A stretch of DNA of 64,000 bases from Archangium sp. GTDB taxonomy: Bacteria > Myxococcota > Myxococcia > Myxococcales > Myxococcaceae. The translations under genes and the position numbers were made by a program. The stretch spans positions 184,146 through 248,145 of the forward strand of contig JAUXRX010000029.1 of assembly GCA_030681645.1 (NCBI GenBank). The letters are read 5' to 3'. Shown piece after piece: positions 27,391 through 34,618 of the stretch. The stretch's first letter is position 1, and every line of letters begins with the position of its first letter. The notes under the pieces were generated by a model. That model saw nothing but the letters and a program-made list of their open reading frames with translations. It was not told where the DNA came from and ran no database searches.

Positions 27391-27699
27391 TCAGGGCGAA
27401 GCAGAGACGGTCCCGCAGGTCACGATGGGCGGCGAGCTGGTGAAGATGAAGCACTCGGCCGGCGCGACGCACTCCAGCACCGTGCAGATCCGCGCGGGTT
27501 CCACGCACAGCAGCGCCTCCTCGGGGCTCAGGCCGTAGCGGGCGCACAGCTCGCCCTCAGGACAGCCTCCGTCGACGCAGGGCCGCAGCCCAGCATCCCC
27601 TTGCTGCAACCGGGCCGAGATCACCGGTCCGTACTTCTGAGGCGGTTCCGCGCAGGCCGTGAACACCGCCCACAGGCACACCATCCATCGCGACGTCAT
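27391..27699 (-). CDS. small cysteine-rich lipoprotein
   Basis: This exported protein of about 102 residues has a short signal ending at a lipobox (AVFTAC). The mature part has paired cysteines in CVDGGCPEGELCARYG and further on (CTVLECVAPAECF), suggesting disulfides in the periplasm or at the surface. Such small Cys-rich lipoproteins are common in myxobacteria; no function is known to me. The ATG at 27697-27699 is preferred over the GTG just before it because GGGAGG lies five bases upstream. It lies 82 bases upstream of the histidine kinase gene on the same strand and could share its transcript. Confidence 0.68.
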   Translation of the reverse strand: MTSRWMVCLWAVFTACAEPPQKYGPVISARLQQGDAGLRPCVDGGCPEGELCARYGLSPEEALLCVEPARICTVLECVAPAECFIFTSSPPIVTCGTVSASP

Positions 27700-27788
27700 C
27701 ACGGCCTCCCGGGGTTCGGCGTATCCCCGATCAGAGTGGCGCGATGCCCCTGTTTCCGTTTCGCGGCAGCGTGCTAACCAGCGCGCCC

Positions 27789-28253
27789 ATGATCGAAGAA
27801 GGCAAGAAGGCGCCCGCGTTTTCGCTGAAGGACCAGGACGGCAAGACGGTGAAGCTCAGCGACTTTGCCGGCAAGAACGTGGTCCTCTATTTCTACCCGA
27901 AGGACAACACGCCGGGCTGCACCACCGAGGCGTGCGACTTCCGCGATCAGCACAAGGCGCTCGAGAAGGCCGGCGCCGTGGTGCTGGGCGTCTCGCCGGA
28001 CGCCGAGAAGACGCACCTCAAGTTCGCCGGCAAGTTCGGCCTGCCCTTCACCCTGCTCGCCGACACCGAGCACGTGGTGGCAGAGAAGTACGGTTCGTGG
28101 GGCGAGAAGAGCCTCTACGGCCGCAAGTTCATGGGCATCATCCGCAGCACCTTCCTCATCGGCGCCGACGGCAAGGTCGCGAAGGTCTGGCCGAAGGTGA
28201 AGGTGGCCGGCCACGTCGACGAGGTGCTCGAGGCCGTGAAGTCGCTCGAGTGA
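27789..28253 (+). CDS. bcp: thiol peroxidase of the Bcp/PrxQ type
   Basis: This is a 154-residue cytoplasmic peroxiredoxin that reduces hydrogen peroxide and organic peroxides with thioredoxin. The peroxidatic and resolving cysteines are C44 and C49 in PKDNTPGCTTEACDFRD, the atypical 2-Cys pattern of Bcp. The sequence VVLGVSPDAEKTHLKFAGKF follows, and RSTFLIGADGKV near the end is typical. The start is the ATG at 27789, which gives the usual short N-terminus; the frame is open further upstream. The stop overlaps the next gene (TGATG), so the two are coupled. Confidence 0.95.
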   Translation: MIEEGKKAPAFSLKDQDGKTVKLSDFAGKNVVLYFYPKDNTPGCTTEACDFRDQHKALEKAGAVVLGVSPDAEKTHLKFAGKFGLPFTLLADTEHVVAEKYGSWGEKSLYGRKFMGIIRSTFLIGADGKVAKVWPKVKVAGHVDEVLEAVKSLE

Positions 28254-28741
28254 TGCAGACCATGCGGCACCTCCTCCTGCTGATCCCGCTCGCCTCTTGC
28301 GTGGCCCACGTCTCGATGATCGAGCCCCGGCCGAACCTGCCGCCGCGGGTCGACGGCCAGACCATCAACATGGTGCTGGGCGACGCCGTTCAGCAGGAGA
28401 CGCGGCTCTTCCGCGTGTCGCTCGACTCGTTCCGCGGCGACCTCAAGCGGGGGTTCCTCAACGGCTACCCTGGCGCCGTGGTCGGCACCGGGGACCTGCA
28501 GCTCGTGCTCGACTCGGTCGAGCCGACCTACGCACGTACCTCGGCAGCCTGCGTGGCGACGCTGCGGTACCGCGGCCGCCTGATGAAGGACACCGAGGCC
28601 CTCGAGTCGTTCGCAGGGGTGGCGAAGTCGGAGCCCGGCGACTTCAGGCGCTGCTTCAAGGGCGCCATCGAGGCGCTCTTCGAGCAGACGTTCCGCACGC
28701 TCAACCCGGGTGAGCCGGAGGCCGTGAAGTCGTCGAAGTGA
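28253..28741 (+). CDS. lipoprotein of unknown function, coupled to bcp
   Basis: This 162-residue lipoprotein has a signal ending in LIPLASC. The start is the ATG at 28253, overlapping the bcp stop; a second ATG three codons later would serve as well. The mature part contains GQTINMVLGDAVQQETRLFR and a Cys pair (SAACVATLRYRG and FRRCFKG), with no family I recognise. Upstream coupling to a peroxiredoxin and the following TPM gene (17 bases away) suggest one transcription unit of envelope and stress genes. Confidence 0.72.
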   Translation: MQTMRHLLLLIPLASCVAHVSMIEPRPNLPPRVDGQTINMVLGDAVQQETRLFRVSLDSFRGDLKRGFLNGYPGAVVGTGDLQLVLDSVEPTYARTSAACVATLRYRGRLMKDTEALESFAGVAKSEPGDFRRCFKGAIEALFEQTFRTLNPGEPEAVKSSK

Positions 28742-28758
28742 TCTGCTTGGCTGGGCCC

Positions 28759-30318
28759 ATGCGCCTCGCCCTGGCTGTCTGCCTCACCGCGTCGATCTGC
28801 TTCGCCTCGCCCTGGGACATCGAGCCGCCGCCGCGCGGGCAGTGGGTGCTGGACCGCACGGGCAAGGTCGCCCACGGCACCTTGCCCCAGCTCAACCGCA
28901 TCGCCGAGGCGCTCGACTCGTCGGGCGCGGGCCAGCTGGGCGTGCTCATCACCGACACCACCAGCGGCACCAACCCGCGCGACTTCGCCACCGGCGTCTT
29001 CAACAACTGGGGCGTGGGCCACCAGGGCTCGAACGACGGCGTGCTGCTCTTCATCGCGGTGAACGATCGGAAGGCCGAGATCATCCTCGGTGATGGCTCG
29101 AAGGTGTCGACCGGTTCCACCGACGCGGTGATGCGCAACGACGTGGTGGCGAACATGAAGCGGGGCGATCTCGACGCCGCGCTCCTCGACGCCGCCCGCG
29201 CCCTCGACGGCCTGATGCGACGCGCGGCCGGCAAGGCCCCCGCGCCCAGCTCCGCCGACAACTCGGGCCTGGGCCCCGATGCCTACGTCAGCCCCACGCA
29301 GGCCACGCCGCTGCTCGATGACGCGCTCGCGCCGTATGGCGACGGCAGCAAGTCGTTCCCCGAGCGCAGCCCGCGCACGTGGGTGGTCGACCTCTCTGAG
29401 ACGCTCAGCGCCTCTCAGCGCGCGCAGCTCGACGTCGCCGGCAGCGACATCTACTCGTCAGACCAGGGGCGCATCTTCTTCCTCGTGGTGAACAGCACCG
29501 CCGAGTACCCGAGCATGGCCGAGCTGACGCAGCGCCTGGTCTCGCAGGTCAAGCCGATCTCGAAGCTGAAGCTCGCGGTGATCGCCCTCGACGCGAACGG
29601 ACCGCGCGCGAAGATCTACCTGCCGGACGACGTGGTGAAGGACGGGTGGGATCGCCAGGAACTCAGCCGCGTCGAGCAGGAGCTCCGCACCTCGGCCGGC
29701 GTCGATCGCATCGCGGGTCTGCTCGCGGCCCAGCGCTTCGTGCAGGCGGCCCTCGTCACCGGCATTCCCCCGCGGCCGATGGCGGCGGTGCTCACCGAAG
29801 GCGTGCAGCGCAACAAGGGCAGCTTCCAGCTCGGCGGCGGCGGGATGCTCATCGGCGCGCTCCTTCTCGCCCGCCGGTGGAACCGCAAGCGCGTGCGCAC
29901 GTGCGAGGGGTGCAAGAACCCGCGCCAGCTGCTGGGTGATGCCGCCGAAGACCAGCACCTCGACTCGGCCAGGCTCACCGAGGAGTCGATCCGCTCGGTC
30001 GACTACGACGTGTGGTGGTGCGGGCGGTGCAACGACGTGCTCGTGCTGCGCTATGGCGCGATCTTCACCAGCTACTCGAAGTGTCCCGGGTGCAGCGCGA
30101 AGACGAAGTCGAGCTCGACCACCACGCTCAGCCACGCCACCGAATATTCCGGCGGCAGCGAGCGGATTGATGAGCAGTGCGCCAATTGTTCGTACCGGAA
30201 CAGCTTCACCCGCTCGACCGCCCGGTTGTCGTCGAGCTCGGACTCGTCGAGTTCGTCTTCGAGTTCGAGCTTCGGGGGCGGGAGCTCGAGTGGGAGTGGA
30301 TCGAGCGGATCGTGGTGA
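28759..30318 (+). CDS. TPM-domain protein with zinc ribbon and Ser/Gly-rich tail
   Basis: This 519-residue exported protein has a signal peptide (MRLALAVCLTASICFA). A TPM domain (about 20-150) follows, with NNWGVGHQGSNDGVLLFIAV and RKAEIILGDG. Residues about 200-330 look like a second, degenerate TPM unit (WVVDLSETLSASQRAQLDV). One hydrophobic span comes next (GGGGMLIGALLLARRW). The cytoplasmic end has a zinc ribbon with CEGCKNP and later CxxC pairs (CGRC, CPGC, CANC), and a Ser/Gly tail ending GSGSSGSW, as in other TPM proteins. TPM domains are linked to repair or quality control of membrane proteins. The start at 28759 fits the signal peptide. Confidence 0.86.
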   Translation: MRLALAVCLTASICFASPWDIEPPPRGQWVLDRTGKVAHGTLPQLNRIAEALDSSGAGQLGVLITDTTSGTNPRDFATGVFNNWGVGHQGSNDGVLLFIAVNDRKAEIILGDGSKVSTGSTDAVMRNDVVANMKRGDLDAALLDAARALDGLMRRAAGKAPAPSSADNSGLGPDAYVSPTQATPLLDDALAPYGDGSKSFPERSPRTWVVDLSETLSASQRAQLDVAGSDIYSSDQGRIFFLVVNSTAEYPSMAELTQRLVSQVKPISKLKLAVIALDANGPRAKIYLPDDVVKDGWDRQELSRVEQELRTSAGVDRIAGLLAAQRFVQAALVTGIPPRPMAAVLTEGVQRNKGSFQLGGGGMLIGALLLARRWNRKRVRTCEGCKNPRQLLGDAAEDQHLDSARLTEESIRSVDYDVWWCGRCNDVLVLRYGAIFTSYSKCPGCSAKTKSSSTTTLSHATEYSGGSERIDEQCANCSYRNSFTRSTARLSSSSDSSSSSSSSSFGGGSSSGSGSSGSW

Positions 30319-30324
30319 GTGTCG

Positions 30325-30352
30325 GGCCCTCGACTTCGCTCGGGCTGAACGG
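30325..30352 (-). repeat. dispersed repeat family A, copy 3 (intergenic)
   Basis: GGCCCTCGACTTCGCTCGGG and the following CTGAACGG match the family A core. It lies in the 68-base gap between the TPM gene and convergent pdxH, seven bases after the TPM stop, where it could act in the 3' end of either mRNA. Confidence 0.82.
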
Positions 30353-30386
30353 ATTGCGCCAGTGCCGTTCACGCCGAGGCGCCTGC

Positions 30387-30977
30387 CTACGGGTTGAGCC
30401 AGCCGCGATCCCAGCCGTCTCCTGACTTCACGTACTGCTCCCGCCAGTGCAGCCGGAACTCGTGCGCCTTCCAGAACTCCATGCGCTCGGGCTTGAGGCG
30501 GAAGCCGCCCCAGTGCGGAGGGCGGGGCACGGGCTTGCCCTCGTACTTCGCGGTGAGCGCCGCCAGCCGCTGCTCCAGCTCTTCGCGCGACGAGAGCGTC
30601 TTGCTCTGCTCAGAGGCCCAGGCCCCGAGCTGTGAGACGCGCGGCCGGCTCGCGAAGTAGACGTCGGCCTCCGCCTCGCCCATCAGCTCCACGGTGCCCT
30701 CGACCCGCACCTGCTGATCGAGCGCGGGCCAGTAGAAGTTGAGAGCCCCCACCCTGGTGGCCTTCAGCGCCTCGCCCTTGGCCGACTGCTGGTTCGTGTA
30801 GAAAACGAAGCCGCGCGCGTCGAACTCCTTGAGCAGCACCATGCGCACGCTCGGACGCCCCTGCGCGTCGACCGTGGCCAGTGAGACCGCGTTGGGGTCC
30901 TTCGAGACGAGCTTCTTCGCCTCGTCGAAGAGGGTGCCGAAGCGGGTGAACGGTTCCTGCCAGTCGGTGTGCGTCAT
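30387..30977 (-). CDS. pdxH: pyridoxamine 5'-phosphate oxidase
   Basis: This 196-residue FMN enzyme oxidises pyridoxine or pyridoxamine 5'-phosphate to PLP, the last step of PLP synthesis and salvage. Family stretches are PSVRMVLLKEFDARGFVFYT and NQQSAKGEAL, then SRPRVSQLGAWASEQSKTL, PHWGGFRLKPERMEFW and the C-terminal DRGWLNP (family RLNP-type end). The length is normal. The start is the ATG at 30975-30977; it is divergent from glgA, with 74 bases between the start codons for both promoters. Confidence 0.96.
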   Translation of the reverse strand: MTHTDWQEPFTRFGTLFDEAKKLVSKDPNAVSLATVDAQGRPSVRMVLLKEFDARGFVFYTNQQSAKGEALKATRVGALNFYWPALDQQVRVEGTVELMGEAEADVYFASRPRVSQLGAWASEQSKTLSSREELEQRLAALTAKYEGKPVPRPPHWGGFRLKPERMEFWKAHEFRLHWREQYVKSGDGWDRGWLNP

Positions 30978-31051
30978 GGCCCTCAGGGTCTATTCGCTCA
31001 GCGCGAAGACCTCCAGACGAAGGAGGGCCGATGGAGTAGGCACGCGACCCC

Positions 31052-32452
31052 GTGCGCATTCTCTTTCTCAGCTCGGAGGTGGCGCCCTTCTCCAAGACCG
31101 GGGGCCTGGGCGACGTCTCGGGCGCGCTGCCCTGGGCGCTCTCGGAGCGCGGCCACCACGTGCGCGTGATGACGCCGCTGTACCGGGGCGTGCCCCGGGC
31201 CACCCTGCAGCTCGTCGGCTCGCCGCTCACCCTCGAGTTCCCGTTCGGCAGGGTCGACCTGCGCCTCTTCCGCGCGCCCGCCGCCGGCGAGCTGCTCTTC
31301 GTCGACGCGCCCGGGCTGTTCGATCGCGACGAATATTACGGCTACCCCGACGACGCGCGCCGCTTCGCCGCCTTCTCCATGGCCGCGCTCGCCTTCACCC
31401 AGGCAGACGGCTTCGTGCCCGACGTGGTGCAGGGCAACGACTGGCCCACCGGCCTGGCCATGCTCGCGCTGCGCACCGGCTTCGCGCACACCCCGCTGGG
31501 CCGGGCCCGGCGCGTGTTCACCATTCACAACCTCGCCTACCAGGGCCTCTTCCCCGCCAGCGAGATGGAAGCGCTGGGCCTGCCGTGGGACCTCTTCACC
31601 CCCAGCGGCGTCGAGTTCTACCAGCAGCTCTCCTTCATGAAGGCGGGCCTCGTCTTCGCCGACCTGCTCACCACCGTCTCGCCGACCTACGCGAAGGAGA
31701 TCCAGACGCCGGCGTTCGGGGTGGGCCTCGACGGGCTGCTCCGGCATCGCGCCGGCGCGCTCCACGGCATCCTCAACGGCGTCGACGTGAAGGAATGGAA
31801 CCCCGCCACCGACGTCTTCCTGCCGCGCCAGTTCACCAGCACCGAGCTGGCCGGCCGCGCGCTGTGCAGGAAGGAGCTGATCGCCTCGTGCCGCATCGAC
31901 GCGCCGGTGCCCGGCATGCCGCTCTTCGGGGTGATTGGCCGCATGGCGGGGCAGAAGGGCGCCGACCTGCTGCAGGTGGCGCTGCCGAAGCTGCTGGAGC
32001 AGGGCGCCTCGGCGATCGTCCTGGGCGCGGGCGAACCGGCCGTGCAGGACGCGTGGCTTTCGCTCGCCGCGAAGTACCCGCGCAGGCTGTGCGTGCGCGT
32101 CGGCTTCGACAACTCGCTCGCGCACCGCATCTCGGCCGGCAGCGACTTCTTCGTCATGCCTTCGCGCTTCGAGCCCTGCGGCCTGAGCCAGATGTACTCG
32201 CTGCTCTACGGCGCCATCCCCGTGGTGCACGGCGTGGGGGGGCTCAGGGACACGGTGTTCGATCTGACCCAGCCCAACGGCAACGGCATCGTGTTCGAGC
32301 AGCCGACGCCCGAATCGTTGTTCGGCGCGCTGGTCCGGGCGGTGGAGCTGTTCCGGGATCAGGCGGCTTACGGGGTGGTGCAGCGGCGGGGCATGGCGGC
32401 CGACTTCAGCTGGGCTGCCGCAGCTGCGGAATATGAGCGGTTGTTCGCCTGA
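31052..32452 (+). CDS. glgA: glycogen synthase (ADP-glucose)
   Basis: This 466-residue GT5 glycosyltransferase elongates alpha-1,4-glucan from ADP-glucose. The N-terminal lobe has SSEVAPFSKTGGLGDVSGAL (KTGGLGD binds the nucleotide sugar). The C-terminal lobe has GRMAGQKGADLL and the retaining-GT motif SRFEPCGLSQMYSLLYG. The start is a GTG at 31052. No other glg gene is nearby, so glycogen genes are dispersed in this genome. Repeat B copy 1 lies just downstream. Confidence 0.96.
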   Translation: MRILFLSSEVAPFSKTGGLGDVSGALPWALSERGHHVRVMTPLYRGVPRATLQLVGSPLTLEFPFGRVDLRLFRAPAAGELLFVDAPGLFDRDEYYGYPDDARRFAAFSMAALAFTQADGFVPDVVQGNDWPTGLAMLALRTGFAHTPLGRARRVFTIHNLAYQGLFPASEMEALGLPWDLFTPSGVEFYQQLSFMKAGLVFADLLTTVSPTYAKEIQTPAFGVGLDGLLRHRAGALHGILNGVDVKEWNPATDVFLPRQFTSTELAGRALCRKELIASCRIDAPVPGMPLFGVIGRMAGQKGADLLQVALPKLLEQGASAIVLGAGEPAVQDAWLSLAAKYPRRLCVRVGFDNSLAHRISAGSDFFVMPSRFEPCGLSQMYSLLYGAIPVVHGVGGLRDTVFDLTQPNGNGIVFEQPTPESLFGALVRAVELFRDQAAYGVVQRRGMAADFSWAAAAAEYERLFA

Positions 32453-32474
32453 AACCTCGGGCGCTTCGGGATCG

Positions 32475-32518
32475 GCCCCTCACCCCAACCCGCTCCCCGC
32501 TGCGCAGGGAGCGGGAGA
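32475..32518 (-). repeat. dispersed repeat family B, copy 1 (intergenic)
   Basis: CCCCTCACCCCAACCCGCTC followed by CCCGCTGCGCAGGGAGCGGG is a roughly 45-bp palindromic element with the form CTCCCTCTCCCTGCGCAGCG in the opposite orientation. It fills most of the 119-base gap between glgA and the kinase gene, and its stem could end glgA transcription. Confidence 0.82.
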
Positions 32519-32571
32519 CACTCGCGATTTTCGGGCGCGTGTGACGGGCCATCGGCTACGTTGGTTTCGAC

Positions 32572-33489
32572 GTGGCGCAGGAAACGGAACTCGGTGGCTA
32601 CCAACTCGTCGGTCGACTCGCCGTGGGCGGGATGGCTGAGGTCTACCAGGCCAAGGCGCGGTCCACGACGCAGAAGAGCCCCGGCGAGCCCGACGACATC
32701 GTGATCAAGCGGCTGCTGCCCAGCTACCGCAACGACGCCGCGTGGGTGAAGCAGTTCGTCGACGAGGCGAAGCTCACCGTGCGGCTGCGCCACCCGAACA
32801 TCGTGCGCACCTTCCGCTGCTTCAAGGCGGGCATGGACTACCTGATGGTCCAGGAGCTCGTGAGCGGCCGCACCCTCCAGTACATGCAGGACGCCTTTCG
32901 CCAGGCCGGCGCGGCGATGCCCGGCTCGGCGGCGGCGTACATCACCATCTGCCTGCTCAAGGCCCTCGACTACATCCACCGCGCGAAGGTGGGGGAAAAC
33001 GGGGCCACCATCGTCCACCGCGACGTGAACCCGGCGAACATCCTCCTGTCCGTGGCCGGCGACGTGAAGCTGACCGACTTCGGCGTGGCAGAGGTCGAGG
33101 GCGTGATGCGCGGCGACAGCGGCGCGCTGCGCGGCACCATCGGCTACATGGCGCCCGAGGCGGTGCTGGGCCAGGCGGTCGATCACCGCGCCGATCTCTT
33201 CGCCGCCGGCGTGATCTTCTGGGAGCTGCTCACCGGCCAGCGGCTGTTCCACGGCAACACCGAGATGGAGATGATGCACAAGGTGCGCGACTGCCGCGTG
33301 CCTCCGGTGGGCAAGTTCAATTCCGAGGCGCCCGAGATGGCGGCGCAGATCGCCCGCAAGGCCGTGCAGCCCGATCGTGCCCAGCGCTTCCAGTCGGCGA
33401 GCGACTTCGTGCGCGTGCTCGAGATCCTCGCGCGGCGCAACGGCTGGCCCGTCAGCGTCGACGCGCTCAAGCCCCTGCTCGGAGGCTGA
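32572..33489 (+). CDS. soluble Hanks-type Ser/Thr protein kinase
   Basis: This 305-residue protein is a single kinase domain without membrane span or sensor module. Visible motifs are GRLAVGGMAEVY (Gly loop), the lysine in VIKRLLP, and HRDVNPANILL (catalytic loop; Asn where many kinases have Lys or Ser, common in myxobacterial kinases). Also present are LTDFGVAEVEG and GTIGYMAPEAVLG. The start is a GTG at 32572 with no clear ribosome binding site, so a leaderless transcript is possible. The stop is followed after two bases by an LEA14-like lipoprotein gene whose GGAGG lies within the kinase's end, implying co-expression. FHA-domain protein 17532-19112 is a conceivable reader of its products, which is inference only. 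Confidence 0.92.
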   Translation: MAQETELGGYQLVGRLAVGGMAEVYQAKARSTTQKSPGEPDDIVIKRLLPSYRNDAAWVKQFVDEAKLTVRLRHPNIVRTFRCFKAGMDYLMVQELVSGRTLQYMQDAFRQAGAAMPGSAAAYITICLLKALDYIHRAKVGENGATIVHRDVNPANILLSVAGDVKLTDFGVAEVEGVMRGDSGALRGTIGYMAPEAVLGQAVDHRADLFAAGVIFWELLTGQRLFHGNTEMEMMHKVRDCRVPPVGKFNSEAPEMAAQIARKAVQPDRAQRFQSASDFVRVLEILARRNGWPVSVDALKPLLGG

Positions 33490-33491
33490 GC

Positions 33492-33986
33492 ATGCACGCG
33501 TTCCTTTCTCCCTCTCCCTGCGAAGCGGGAAGAGGGCGGGGTGAGGGGCTGCCGCTGCTGCTGCTGCCGCTTGTCCTCGCGTTGTGCCTGGGCTGCGCCG
33601 CCAGGCCCGGCGTCCCGGCCACCCCGACCGTCGTCGTCACCGCCGTCGCGCTCGACTTCCCCGAGCGCGATCGCGGCGAGCTCTCCTTCTCCCTGCGCCT
33701 CCCCGCGGGTTCCCCACCGGCCACCGAGGTCTCCTGGGAGCTCTTTCTCGACGGGGCGCGCTTCGCCGCCGGCATCGACGGCGACGTGGCCCCCGCCGAC
33801 GGCCTGTGCCACGTGAAGTCGGCGCTCGCCTCACGGCACCTCGCCTGGCGCGAGGCAGAGGGGTATCTCGACGTCGTGCTCCAGGGCGAAGTCGACTCAG
33901 GCAACGGCGGAGAGCGGCTCCGCTTCAGAGATCGCCGCGAGCTCCTGGTGCACGGCCGCCCCCAGCTGAACGTCCCCCGCGATTGA
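33492..33986 (+). CDS. LEA14-like lipoprotein with repeat-derived signal-peptide leader
   Basis: This 164-residue lipoprotein has a hydrophobic stretch and lipobox LCLGC near residue 35. The mature region (TVVVTAVALDFPERDRGELS and onward) resembles LEA14/WHy beta-sandwich domains. The start is the ATG at 33492 with GGAGG six bases upstream. There is no alternative start after the repeat in this frame. Residues about 6-20 (SPSPCEAGRGRGEGLP) are encoded by repeat B copy 2, so a palindromic element has become the n-region of the signal peptide. The gene follows the kinase gene by two bases. Confidence 0.75.
   Translation: MHAFLSPSPCEAGRGRGEGLPLLLLPLVLALCLGCAARPGVPATPTVVVTAVALDFPERDRGELSFSLRLPAGSPPATEVSWELFLDGARFAAGIDGDVAPADGLCHVKSALASRHLAWREAEGYLDVVLQGEVDSGNGGERLRFRDRRELLVHGRPQLNVPRD
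33508..33552 (+). repeat. dispersed repeat family B, copy 2 (inside lipoprotein gene)
   Basis: CTCCCTCTCCCTGCGAAGCG followed by GGAAGAGGGCGGGGTGAGGG matches family B. It is translated in frame within the signal peptide of the LEA14-like lipoprotein. Confidence 0.85.
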
Positions 33987-33996
33987 AGGTGTCGTC

Positions 33997-34593
33997 ATGA
34001 AGCTCTACTTCGTCCCCCGCACCCGCTCGACCCGCCCCCGTTGGATGCTGGAAGAGCTGGGCGTGCCGCACGAGATCATCCGCCTCGATCCGAACAAGGG
34101 CGACACGCGCAGCGACGAGCACACCAACCGCCACCCCCTGCAGCACGTGCCCGTGCTCGAGACGCGCGACGGGTCGGTGTTCGAGTCGGCGGCGATCGTG
34201 CTGCACCTGGCCGACCTGCACCCCGAGAAGAAGATGTTGGGCCCCATCGGCAGCCACGCCCGTGCGCTGGCCTACCAGTGGCTCTTCTTCGCCATGACCG
34301 AGCTCGAGCCGCCCTGCATCGAGTTCACCCTGCTCAAGAAGGCCGGCAAGCTCGACACGCCCGAAGCGGCGGCGGTGCGCGAGAAGTTCAGCCTCGCCAT
34401 CCGCCCGCTGGAGCGCCGCTTCTCGTCGGGCGACTACCTCATCGGCGACGACTTCTCCGCCGGCGACGTGGTGGTGGGCGCGGTGTTGAGCTGGGCCAAC
34501 TCGCTGGGCCTGGTGGCCGACGCGCCGAACATCTCGGTCTACCTGGCGCGGATCAAGGACCGCCCCGCGTACAAGAAGGCGTTCGGAGAGTGA
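33997..34593 (+). CDS. glutathione S-transferase family protein
   Basis: This 198-residue cytoplasmic GST has an N-terminal thioredoxin-like domain, MKLYFVPRTRSTRPRWMLEE, with the glutathione-binding QHVPVLETRDGSVFESAAI (cis-Pro and ES). An all-helical C-terminal domain carries the capping-box-like LIGDDFSAGDVVVGAVL. Which residue activates glutathione (Tyr4, Ser11 or none) is not clear. It starts at the ATG at 33997, ten bases after the lipoprotein gene, so it may be part of the kinase transcript. Confidence 0.9.
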   Translation: MKLYFVPRTRSTRPRWMLEELGVPHEIIRLDPNKGDTRSDEHTNRHPLQHVPVLETRDGSVFESAAIVLHLADLHPEKKMLGPIGSHARALAYQWLFFAMTELEPPCIEFTLLKKAGKLDTPEAAAVREKFSLAIRPLERRFSSGDYLIGDDFSAGDVVVGAVLSWANSLGLVADAPNISVYLARIKDRPAYKKAFGE

Positions 34594-34618
34594 CGACTCG
34601 CCGCTAGGATTCAGGGCG

